Shown one piece after another: positions 33,588 to 40,845 of a stretch of 42,410 nt of DNA; within the stretch, counting starts at the first letter, position 1, and each line of letters opens with the position of its first letter. The notes beneath the pieces were generated by a model, which did no database searches, was not told the DNA's origin, and was given only the letters and a program-made list of their open reading frames with translations. Origin of the DNA: VFBF01 sp033764865 (GTDB lineage Bacteria; Pseudomonadota; Alphaproteobacteria; Caulobacterales; Aquidulcibacteraceae); assembly GCA_033764865.1 (NCBI GenBank), contig JANRIM010000018.1, forward strand, positions 1-42,410. The letters run 5' to 3'. Position numbers and translations under genes: made by a program.

Positions 33588-35131
33588 CCTTGGCGACGGA
33601 TGAGGCGTTGCGCCCCGGCCCATGCCGAAGGCAGGAGGGTCTTGGGGGTCAACCCCGTCTCGCGGAATGCATAGATCGGCCATCGCCAGAAGTTGAATGC
33701 AAGCTGCGTGACGCCCTGCACCGCCACGAACGCGAAAAGATCGCCTTTGAAGACCGCCACCGCGATCACCCCCGCCGTGGTGGCCGCGCCCGTGATCAGC
33801 ACCGCACGCAGGTGGGGCACCGTGTTGCCGGTGGTGATGACGTTCATCGCCGTGTGCGCATTGACGGACACGGTGTAGATCACCGCCAGCAGGATCAGCA
33901 CGGGAGCCGGCGGCAGCATCGTTTCGCTGCCGATCATCCGCAGGATGGGCTCCCCGAGCGCGATGAACGCCGCCGAACCGACCGCCAGCAGCGACACCGA
34001 CATGACCACGCAGAAGGCGTAGAGGTCGCGGGCCTTGGCCATGTCGCCCGCCAGGCGGGCCGCCGCGAGCCGCGGCATGCTCAGGGCCGTGCCAATCTGG
34101 GACACCGTGAGCAGCACCATCATCACCTGCAGCGTGATGGCGTACTCCGCCGCCGCCGCCGCGCCCACCGCCAGCGACACCGCGAAGAGGGAAAACCGGT
34201 TGGTGAAGAACTCGCCAAGGACCACCCACCCCTGCCGGACCGCCGTGGGCGTCAGCGTGCGCAGGATGGCCATCGCGGCGGCGCCCGTGCTGCGGCGCTC
34301 GTCGGCGACCTTCACGAGATCGCGCACCACCAGTCCGGCGTGGATGCGCGCCACCGCCACCGACAGCGCGTACGCTGCCGCCAGCGTGAGGATGCTGGGA
34401 AACGCGAGGAGGCCCGCAAGGGACGCCGCCACCTGGACGAAGCGGGAGACGATGGCGACCTGGTAGTTCTCGCGCAGCCTGTCGGCGCCCAACGTGAGGC
34501 AGTTCTGCCAGCTGAAGTTGGTCTGCAAGGCCAGCGACGCGATGAAGAGGCCCCAGGCCGGCCAGAGGTGCGCCGTATCCGTGGTGGTGCGCGCCAGGGC
34601 GGCGAGATAGACGCTGCCGCCTACCCCCAAACCCACAAGCACGATGGCGGCGAGAACGGTGTAGAGCCGCCGCGACGCCCGCAACAGGTTGGCGAGCAGC
34701 ACGGGATCGACGCCGGTTCCCTGGCCCTCGGGCACGCCTTCCCGGCGCAGCGTCCGCGCGCCGTTGAGGACATACGTGAAATTGCGCGCCAGCGTGGGCG
34801 TGAACCCGAACTCGATCAGCAACGACAGCGTGTGGATGGTGAGGAAGACGTACCAGAACGTCAGCGCCGACGGCGACAGCGTGGCCGCGATCAGCGGCAG
34901 CATGAGCACGCCGGTGCCCACCTGCATGACCGTGCCGACGATGGCGTAGAGCACGTCGAGACGGCGGTCCTTGCCTTTGCGCATGGGGGGCGGCGCGTCA
35001 TCGCCCGGCTCCGTGGGCGTGCGCGGGACCCGATCCGCTCCCGGAGCGCCGGCGACCGCGCTTTCACCACTCGTCGCCATGAGGCGCGCGTCTCCCGCTA
35101 GGCTTGCATCACGCATCGTGGGCGCATCCAT
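33584..35131 (-). CDS. Polysaccharide flippase (Wzx-like)
   Basis: A 515-residue MOP-superfamily membrane protein with about 12-14 TM helices. An unusually long Pro/Gly-rich cytoplasmic N-terminus (about 58 residues) precedes the first helix (DVLYAIVGTVMQVGTGVLMLP). It would turn lipid-linked repeat units to the periplasmic side for the Wzy-like polymerase. Start uncertain: ATG 35131 has GAGAGG upstream, but internal Met18 and Met50 would shorten the tail. Its stop overlaps the GTG of the GH16 gene. It follows rfbF by 43 bp on the same strand. Confidence 0.88.
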   Translation of the reverse strand: MDAPTMRDASLAGDARLMATSGESAVAGAPGADRVPRTPTEPGDDAPPPMRKGKDRRLDVLYAIVGTVMQVGTGVLMLPLIAATLSPSALTFWYVFLTIHTLSLLIEFGFTPTLARNFTYVLNGARTLRREGVPEGQGTGVDPVLLANLLRASRRLYTVLAAIVLVGLGVGGSVYLAALARTTTDTAHLWPAWGLFIASLALQTNFSWQNCLTLGADRLRENYQVAIVSRFVQVAASLAGLLAFPSILTLAAAYALSVAVARIHAGLVVRDLVKVADERRSTGAAAMAILRTLTPTAVRQGWVVLGEFFTNRFSLFAVSLAVGAAAAAEYAITLQVMMVLLTVSQIGTALSMPRLAAARLAGDMAKARDLYAFCVVMSVSLLAVGSAAFIALGEPILRMIGSETMLPPAPVLILLAVIYTVSVNAHTAMNVITTGNTVPHLRAVLITGAATTAGVIAVAVFKGDLFAFVAVQGVTQLAFNFWRWPIYAFRETGLTPKTLLPSAWAGAQRLIRRQG

Positions 35132-35174
35132 GGCGGGAGAGCCTCTCGCCGTCGTCCTTCAAGCGCGCCCGCGA

Positions 35175-35954
35175 TCAATCCTTCCAGATCTTCCAGGGCG
35201 CCTTGCCGCTCGCCCAGTGGGTGTCCAGTACAGTCTTGTCGCGCAGCGTGTCCATGCTCTGCCAGAAGCCGAAGTGGCGGTAGGACGCCAGTTGGCCGGC
35301 CTGCACGAGGCGGTTCATCGGTTCCTGTTCCCAGACGGTGGCGTCGCCGTCGATCACGTCGAACACCGAGGGCTCGCACACGAAGAACCCGCCGTTGATG
35401 AGGCCCACATCCTGGCTGTCCTTCTCCCGGAACGACACCACGCGCTCGCCATCCCCCGACAGGCCCAGCACGCCGAAGCGGCCCGGCGGCACCGTCGCGG
35501 TCAACGTGCAGGCCACGCCCATCTTGCGGTGGAAGGCGATGGTGTCGTTGATCGGCACATCGCTCACGCCGTCGCCGTAGGTGAGCAGGAACGTCTCGTC
35601 GCCCAGCGCCTCCCGCGCGCGCTTGAGGCGCCCGCCCGTCATGGTCTCGAGGCCCGTGTCCATCACCGTCACGCGCCAGGGCTCGGCGTCGGTGCGGTGG
35701 AACTCCACCTCTCCGGTGGCCAGATTGATGGTGAAATCGGAGTTGGACTGGCGGTAGTGCATCAGCCAGTTGCGGATGTACTCCACCTTGTAGCCGCCGA
35801 GGATCACGAAGTCGGTGTGGCCGTGCGCGGCGTAGATCTTCATGATGTGCCACAGGATCGGCCGCGAGCCCACGTCGATCATCGGCTTGGGTCGCACGGT
35901 GGTCTCTTCCGAGATGCGCGTGCCGTAACCGCCGGCGAAGATGGCGACCTTCAT
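35175..35954 (-). CDS. rfbF: Glucose-1-phosphate cytidylyltransferase
   Basis: A 259-residue RfbF enzyme making CDP-glucose. Family blocks are all present: MKVAIFAGGYGTRISEETTVRPKPMIDVGSRPILWHIMK, FVILGGYKVEYIRNWL, VTVMDTGLETMTGGRLKRA, FLLTYGDGVSDV, GRFGVLGL, FREKDSQDVGLINGGFFVCEP, and the C-terminal WEQEPMNRLVQAGQLASYRHFGFWQSMDTLRDK. CDP-glucose normally goes to a CDP-glucose 4,6-dehydratase (RfbG) for 3,6-dideoxy or branched sugars, but no rfbG is in the window. ATG 35954 with AGGA about ten bases upstream. Between the RmlC-like and flippase genes on the same strand. Confidence 0.96.
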   Translation of the reverse strand: MKVAIFAGGYGTRISEETTVRPKPMIDVGSRPILWHIMKIYAAHGHTDFVILGGYKVEYIRNWLMHYRQSNSDFTINLATGEVEFHRTDAEPWRVTVMDTGLETMTGGRLKRAREALGDETFLLTYGDGVSDVPINDTIAFHRKMGVACTLTATVPPGRFGVLGLSGDGERVVSFREKDSQDVGLINGGFFVCEPSVFDVIDGDATVWEQEPMNRLVQAGQLASYRHFGFWQSMDTLRDKTVLDTHWASGKAPWKIWKD

Positions 35955-36029
35955 GACTGCCCGTTCCTGTGCTGTGGCCTCACGTCAGGCCGTTGTCGTG
36001 TGGCGGGTCTGCAAGATCAGGGCTAGGCG

Positions 36030-36560
36030 TCAGCGCACGAAATCGGGCCACGCCTCGTCCTTCGGCGCGATCACCGTGACGTCCCCGGGCCACACGATGC
36101 CCACGGCGGGATCGTTGTAGCGCAGGCCGCCTTCGTGCCCGGGCGCGTAGGCGCGCGAGTTCAGGTAGGTGACCTCCACATCGTCCGTCAGCGTCATGAA
36201 CCCGTGTGCGACCCCCGCGGGCGCGTACATCTGGACGCCGTTGTCGCCCGAAAGCTCGGCTCCGAACCAGCGACCGTAGCTGGGCGACGCCGGGCGGATG
36301 TCCACCAGCACGTCGTAGATCGCGCCCCGCGCGCAGCGGATGAGCTTCACCTCCGCGTGCTCGCCCAGCTGGAAGTGCATGCCGCGCAGCGTGCCCTTGC
36401 GCGCCGAGCGGGACACGTTCTGCTGCACGTACACGGTCTCGAGGCCATGCTGGGCGAACTCCGCCGTGCAGAAGCTGCGGGCGAAGGAGCCGCGCTCGTC
36501 GCCGCGCGGCTCGAGCGCCACAAGCCAGGCGCCCTCGATGGGGGTTTGCGTGAACTTCAC
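36030..36560 (-). CDS. rfbC: RmlC-like NDP-4-keto-sugar 3,5-epimerase, copy 1
   Basis: A 176-residue RmlC-fold cupin, close to normal length. The three catalytic residues align with Mycobacterium tuberculosis RmlC: H62 (RGMH), Y132 (VTY) and D168 (APKDEAW); K72 and the AHGF core are also kept. It should epimerise C3 and/or C5 of a 4-keto-6-deoxy sugar nucleotide. Because it lies beside rfbF, its substrate may be a CDP-sugar rather than dTDP-4-keto-6-deoxyglucose. The start is GTG 36560, overlapping the oxidoreductase stop (GTGA), so the two are translationally coupled. A second copy, aligning without gaps through the active site, is at 39207-39779. Confidence 0.88.
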   Translation of the reverse strand: MKFTQTPIEGAWLVALEPRGDERGSFARSFCTAEFAQHGLETVYVQQNVSRSARKGTLRGMHFQLGEHAEVKLIRCARGAIYDVLVDIRPASPSYGRWFGAELSGDNGVQMYAPAGVAHGFMTLTDDVEVTYLNSRAYAPGHEGGLRYNDPAVGIVWPGDVTVIAPKDEAWPDFVR

Positions 36561-37897
36561 CCGACTTGCTCCACCAGCGCGTTGTCCAGGCCGAAATGCG
36601 CCGATTGCTCGGCGTAGAGGCGGTCGATCGTCCGGCCGGCGGGTCGCGCCACGTCGGCGAAGGTGAGCGGCGTATCCTTCGCGATGGCGCGGGTCGCGCG
36701 GGCGCCCTCGGCGAGGCCGATGGGCAGCAGATCCTCGCGCGCGATCACATCGGCGTTCTCCGCCACGCCGTAGAGCGCGTAGCCGCCGAAGCCGTCCAGC
36801 AGCTCGCCGGCGGCGATGTCCTTCTTGGCGACCGCCGCCACGCCCACCTGCGGCGCGCCGGCGGGAGCGAGCACCGCATCCCCGAACAGCACCGCGCGCG
36901 CGACAGAGTTGGGCAGCTCGAAATGGCACAGGTGGTACGGCGTGTAGAACACGTAGTACGGGCCCGCGCCGAGCTTGTAGAGGTTCAGGTAGTGCTTCTG
37001 GCGCGGGTCGTCGTGCGTGCCGAGCACGAACACGCCCGGCCCGGGGCTTGCGCCCACCACATAATCGACGATGCCGGGCCCGTCCGGGTCCAGGTGATCG
37101 GCGAAGGCCGCGAGGGTCTTGTCCAGCGGGGTCAGCGGCGCGGTGGGGTCTCCGCCGGAGAAGTCCGGTCCGATCATCCCGCGCCGGGCCACGCGCATGC
37201 CGGTGCCGTTGGCGACGATGGCCTGCTCGAAGCTGATCTTGGTGCCGTCCGCGAAGGACGTGACCATGTACGGGTTCTGCCCCCACTTTTCGGCGAAGGC
37301 GCGCTGCGTGGCAGGCGTGCGGTAGGGATCCTGCAGGCCCTTGATGTTGCCGCACAGCACGGGCTTCACGCCGATGCCCTTCACGAAGCGGTAGAGGTTC
37401 ATCTCCACGCCGGGCTGGTCGCCGTCGGAGAAGGTGTAGATGACGCCGGCCTTGTCGGCCTTCACCTTCAGCAACGGGCCGACCGTGCCGTCGAGCTCGG
37501 CGTTCATCTGGACGACGTGCTTGCCGGACTCGATGGCGGCGAGGATCGCGCTGAGCGCGAAGTCCATCGATCCGGTCACTTCCACCACCGCTTCCAGTCC
37601 GTCGGCGCGCGCCAGCGCTTCGGGATCCTCGGTGACGACAGCCTTGCCGGCCCGGATGCGATCGGAGATCGCGCCCACGGTGTTGCAGACGGCGACGTCG
37701 TCGACGCCCGCCTCCCGGAAGCAACGCAGCGCCTGATCGGGGTTGCGCGCGGCGATGGCCGACAGCTCAAGCCCCGGCTTGGAGCGGATGGTCTGCAGCG
37801 CGGTCCCGAAGGCCTGGAAGCCCGCGCCCACCATGCCGAACCGCACGGCCTTGCCGGAAGCCGCCCGCTTGGCGAGAGCCGTATCGACGATGAACAT
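36557..37897 (-). CDS. Homoserine-dehydrogenase-like oxidoreductase with C-terminal SAF-like region
   Basis: A 446-residue NAD(P)-binding protein. The Rossmann loop is in VRFGMVGAGFQAFGTALQTI (G21, G24, G26), followed by an EVTGSMDFALSAILAAIESGKHVVQMNAELDG block like homoserine dehydrogenases. A central catalytic region contains FSDGDQPGVEMNLYRFV. The last 80 or so residues (AAVAKKDIAAGELLDGFGGYALYG ... PLTFADV) look like a SAF (antifreeze/sialic-acid-synthase-like) domain. The exact reaction is not known to me. It is placed directly between an SDR gene and an RmlC-like gene, so a role in making an unusual sugar nucleotide is inferred. ATG 37897 follows GGAGCGG. Confidence 0.8.
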   Translation of the reverse strand: MFIVDTALAKRAASGKAVRFGMVGAGFQAFGTALQTIRSKPGLELSAIAARNPDQALRCFREAGVDDVAVCNTVGAISDRIRAGKAVVTEDPEALARADGLEAVVEVTGSMDFALSAILAAIESGKHVVQMNAELDGTVGPLLKVKADKAGVIYTFSDGDQPGVEMNLYRFVKGIGVKPVLCGNIKGLQDPYRTPATQRAFAEKWGQNPYMVTSFADGTKISFEQAIVANGTGMRVARRGMIGPDFSGGDPTAPLTPLDKTLAAFADHLDPDGPGIVDYVVGASPGPGVFVLGTHDDPRQKHYLNLYKLGAGPYYVFYTPYHLCHFELPNSVARAVLFGDAVLAPAGAPQVGVAAVAKKDIAAGELLDGFGGYALYGVAENADVIAREDLLPIGLAEGARATRAIAKDTPLTFADVARPAGRTIDRLYAEQSAHFGLDNALVEQVG

Positions 37898-37933
37898 GCC
37901 TTGCCGCTCCGCCCCTCTGCTTTGCCGATGGTC

Positions 37934-38968
37934 TCAGGCGTACTGCCAGAAGAGCTTGTCGTTCAGCAGGCCGGTGGACCGGTGCTTCATCAGCATCTTG
38001 AGGCGGGTGTACGGCTCGGCGCGGAACACCGCCTCCGTCATGCCGATCCGCGTGAACATCTCGTGCATCTGGCGCGCGCCCTTCTCGGCGGTCCACGTGC
38101 ACTTGTAGTCGGGCAGCAGCCGCTGGATCTTGTCGAAGTTCACGCGATAGCTGCGGTTGTCGGCCGTGGCGGCGCCGATCTCGACCTCGCAGTCGGTGAA
38201 GACGCGCTGGATGGCCTCGGCGATCTCGATGACGCGGTAGTTCTGGTCGGAGCTGCCCACATTGAAAATCTGCCCGCTGATCACCTCCCGCGGCGCCCTG
38301 AGCGACAGCTCGATGGCCTGGCAGATGTCGAGCACGTGCACGAGCGGGCGCCACGCTGAACCGTCGCTGTTCAGCTTGATCTTCTTGGTGGTCCAGGCGA
38401 GGCCGCACAGATCGTTCAGCACAATGTCGAAACGCTGGCGGGGGCTTGCGCCGTAGGCGGTGGCGTTGCGGAGGAAGCACGGCGTGAAGCCCGCGTCCGC
38501 CATCGGCGCAACGTCGCGTTCCACCTTCGCCTTGCATTCGGCGTAGGCCGTGAGCGGCTGCGGCGGCGTGGTTTCGTCGACGAAGTCGCGGTCCACCGGC
38601 ATCTGGCCGTAGACGCTGCACGAGGAGGTGTACACGAAGCGCTGCACGCCCGCCTGCTTGGCCGCCTGCGCGATGCGCACGGAGCCGCCGTGGTTGATCT
38701 CGTGCGTGAGGCCGGGGTCCTGCTGGCCGATGGGATCGTTGGAGAGTTCCGCGAGGTGGCAGACCGCGTCGAACCCTTCGAGGTCCGCGGCGGTGACGTC
38801 GCGCAGGTCCTTCGTGATCACGCCGGGGCGCGGGCCGGACATCGGATACAGCCAGCCCTGACGGTAGTAGCCGGTGTCGAAGCCGGTGACGTCGTAGCCG
38901 CGCTGCATCAGGTACGGGCCCAGAATGGCGCCGATGTAGCCGTCGATGCCGGTCACGAGGACTTTCAT
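37934..38968 (-). CDS. SDR-family NDP-sugar epimerase/dehydratase
   Basis: A 344-residue extended SDR. NAD loop GIDGYIG (7-13), SSCSVYG (115-121) and catalytic Y142-xxx-K146 (TAYAECK). The Ser-Ser-Cys stretch, rather than a T-D-E motif, argues against a 4,6-dehydratase and suits an epimerase, reductase or related activity. Later blocks are FLRNATAYG, WRPLVHVLDICQAIEL and IFNVGSSDQNYRVIEIAEAI. Substrate is unknown, presumably a CDP- or dTDP-sugar. ATG 38968 with AGGA about nine bases upstream; the frame upstream of that has no family similarity. It heads the seven-gene minus-strand unit ending in DUF707 and is divergent from the second RmlC-like gene. Confidence 0.85.
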   Translation of the reverse strand: MKVLVTGIDGYIGAILGPYLMQRGYDVTGFDTGYYRQGWLYPMSGPRPGVITKDLRDVTAADLEGFDAVCHLAELSNDPIGQQDPGLTHEINHGGSVRIAQAAKQAGVQRFVYTSSCSVYGQMPVDRDFVDETTPPQPLTAYAECKAKVERDVAPMADAGFTPCFLRNATAYGASPRQRFDIVLNDLCGLAWTTKKIKLNSDGSAWRPLVHVLDICQAIELSLRAPREVISGQIFNVGSSDQNYRVIEIAEAIQRVFTDCEVEIGAATADNRSYRVNFDKIQRLLPDYKCTWTAEKGARQMHEMFTRIGMTEAVFRAEPYTRLKMLMKHRSTGLLNDKLFWQYA

Positions 38969-39206
38969 GATCGTTAATCCTGTTCGTTTGGGGCGCACGG
39001 ACCGTGGGTCGCGCGGGGGCAATGTCTGATACCAGTCTCCCCGTAAGCAAGGGAGGCGCCGGAGCGCACACCCGCTGCGCATGGGTGCAGAAAGCTCATT
39101 GTGTGTCGCATGCCACGCGAACGGCGCCTTGTTCGTGTGCCAGTGTGGTGCAAGTCCTGTGCGGTACGGCGCGTGCACCGTAAGGTGTCTCCCGTCGGAG
39201 TGGTTA
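38969..39206. promoter_or_regulatory. 238-bp divergent region upstream of the SDR and second RmlC-like genes
   Basis: No gene is supported. It should hold the promoter of the long seven-gene unit (minus strand) and that of the RmlC-like gene (plus strand). It is richer in T/G than its surroundings. TTAACCA on the minus strand (complement at 39202-39208) overlaps the RmlC start codon and resembles a CtrA half site. CGGAG (39196-39200) is the ribosome site for ATG 39207. Confidence 0.4.
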
Positions 39207-39779
39207 ATGTTGTTCACCAAGGCCCGCCTCAAGGACGTCTGGATCCTTGATCTGGAACGCAGAGCCGACGAGCGCGGCTTTTTCGCGCGGGTGTTCTGCG
39301 AGCAGGAATTCGCCGCCCACGGCATGGTGACCCACTACGCCCAGATGAATACGAACTTCTCCGCGCACCGGGGCACGCTGCGCGGCCTGCATCGCCAGAC
39401 CGGCGTCCACGCCGAGGCCAAGCTCATCCGCTGCATTGCGGGCGAGGCGTTCGAGATGCTGGTGGACCTGCGCCCTGACAGCCCGACCTACCTGGAGTGG
39501 GAATCCTTCACCCTGAACCCGCGGGACCGCCGGCTGCTCTACGCGCCGCCCGGCTTCGCGCACGGGTTCCTCGCCCTCGCCGACGACACCGAGATCACCT
39601 ACTTCGCCAGCCGCCCCTACGCGCCCGGCGCGGAGGAGGGCGTGCGCTGGAACGATCCCGCGCTCGGGATGGACTGGCCGATCCCGATCACGCACATCTC
39701 CGAGAAGGACCGGACGTGGCCGGACCTCGCCGTCAGCGCGCGGGCGCCGGCCGCGGCGCTGGTTCCCCAGCCGGCCTGA
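39207..39779 (+). CDS. rfbC: RmlC-like NDP-4-keto-sugar 3,5-epimerase, copy 2
   Basis: A 190-residue RmlC-fold protein. H62 (RGLH), K72, Y132 (ITY) and D168 (SEKDR) correspond without gaps to copy 1 and to characterised RmlC, so it should be active. Compared with copy 1, it has an extra Ala/Pro-rich C-terminal tail of about 15 residues. The usual RmlC step is the 3,5-epimerisation before RmlD makes dTDP-L-rhamnose. RmlA and a rhamnose-4-epimerase-like gene in the locus fit that reading, but RmlB and RmlD are absent here. The frame is open to 39081 but ATG 39207 follows CGGAG. Its last 47 bases overlap a convergent membrane-protein gene. Confidence 0.9.
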   Translation: MLFTKARLKDVWILDLERRADERGFFARVFCEQEFAAHGMVTHYAQMNTNFSAHRGTLRGLHRQTGVHAEAKLIRCIAGEAFEMLVDLRPDSPTYLEWESFTLNPRDRRLLYAPPGFAHGFLALADDTEITYFASRPYAPGAEEGVRWNDPALGMDWPIPITHISEKDRTWPDLAVSARAPAAALVPQPA

Positions 39780-40614
39780 GCCGCCGCCAGAGCGCGTCCA
39801 GCCGCCGCGCCGACGCCGGCGCGTGCACCCGCAGCGCCAGACCGTAGACCAGAAGCCCAAGCCCCCCCGCCGCGGGGAAGGCCAGCGGGTGGGGACCGGC
39901 CAGCTGAAGTCCCACCGCCGCCGCGATCGCCGCCACCAGCCCGGCCGCCAGCACGCCCAGGGCCTCGCCCGCCAGCGCCGCCCGCCGGGGCGCGGTGAGC
40001 AGCAGCGTCAGCGGCGTGCCAAGACGAACCAGCGCCCAGCCCATGGCCGCGCCTGCGAGACCCAGCGTTCCCGCCCCCGCCACCAGCGCCACCAGAAGCG
40101 GCCCCATGGCCTGCCAGCGGGCCTGCGCGGCGGCGTGACGGCCCCAGGCGGCGGACGCCAGCGTCATCAACGGGCGCGCCGGGGCCGTGATCAGCAGCGC
40201 CGGCCCCATCGCCAGCATCGGCGCCCAGGCGGACGCCCACTCGGAGGCCGCATCGCGTGAGGCCAGCGCGCCGGCGCCCGCCGCCGCCAGCGCCGCCCAT
40301 GCGGTGACGAGAGCCAGCGCCGTCGTCGGCCGAACGCCGGCCAGCAACGCGCCCGCCGGCGCCATGGCCAGGAGGACGAACGCCGCAAACCCGCCCGCCC
40401 CCGCCGGTCCGTACATCGCGAAGACGAAGGCGAGGCTGGCCGCATCCTCCACCGCCGCGAGCCGGCGATGCGGGGCGGGGTGCGTGCACGCGGCGGCGGC
40501 GGCGGTCACCGCCAGCACGCCCGCCATCGCCGGCGAGACGAGCGCGAACACGCCAGCGGCGGCCCCCGCGCCGGCGCCGGCGCGCGCCAGCCGGACAGCG
40601 ATCGACGATCCCAT
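39733..40614 (-). CDS. Ala/Gly-rich multi-TM protein, possibly flippase-like, uncertain
   Basis: A 293-residue, very Ala-rich protein with about 8 hydrophobic stretches and a basic Arg/Pro-rich C-terminus. I recognise no clear family. The C-terminal half (TLASAAWGRHAAAQARWQAMG, then LGLAGAAMGWALVRLGTPLTLLLTAPRR) is vaguely like late helices of MATE or polysaccharide flippase proteins. Convincing points are the TM pattern and the Arg-bearing loops; doubts are the high GC bias and the 47-bp convergent overlap with the RmlC-like gene. No good ribosome site is seen before ATG 40614. Divergent from the EF-G-like gene. Confidence 0.55.
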   Translation of the reverse strand: MGSSIAVRLARAGAGAGAAAGVFALVSPAMAGVLAVTAAAAACTHPAPHRRLAAVEDAASLAFVFAMYGPAGAGGFAAFVLLAMAPAGALLAGVRPTTALALVTAWAALAAAGAGALASRDAASEWASAWAPMLAMGPALLITAPARPLMTLASAAWGRHAAAQARWQAMGPLLVALVAGAGTLGLAGAAMGWALVRLGTPLTLLLTAPRRAALAGEALGVLAAGLVAAIAAAVGLQLAGPHPLAFPAAGGLGLLVYGLALRVHAPASARRLDALWRRLRPAGEPAPRPAPAR

Positions 40615-40656
40615 GCGTCACGCAAGCGCGCGCAGACCCCGGCCGTCCACGCCAAT

Positions 40657-40709
40657 CCCCTTTCGCGACGCGCGGGCCGCCTTTTCGCTTGCGCCGCGCG
40701 CGAAAGGGG
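40657..40709. repeat. Perfect 11-bp inverted repeat in the divergent region before the EF-G-like gene
   Basis: CCCCTTTCGCG (40657-40667) and CGCGAAAGGGG (40699-40709) are exact inverse complements with a 31-base spacer. A related word, CCTTTTCGC (40680-40688), lies between them. The position, 43 bp upstream of the membrane-protein start and 136 bp before the EF-G-like start, suits a regulator binding site for either gene. Confidence 0.55.
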
Positions 40710-40845
40710 CGTGGCATGGCGCAGCGCGTCAGCGCTTGGCGAAACGATCCGGGCCGGCGCGCTGCACGCCCGTGACAACCGCTCCCGGCTCCACGGGCGC
40801 AAGGAGGCGCAGCCGCAACGACAACAAACGAAGAGGAGGACCATC

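Noticed and set aside
36566..38359. A 597-codon plus-strand open frame over the oxidoreductase and SDR
   Set aside because: Antisense shadow; His/Val/Gly-rich with no motif.
37934..38968. Reading the SDR as the missing CDP-glucose 4,6-dehydratase (RfbG)
   Set aside because: It has SSCSVYG rather than the T-D-E catalytic motif of 4,6-dehydratases.
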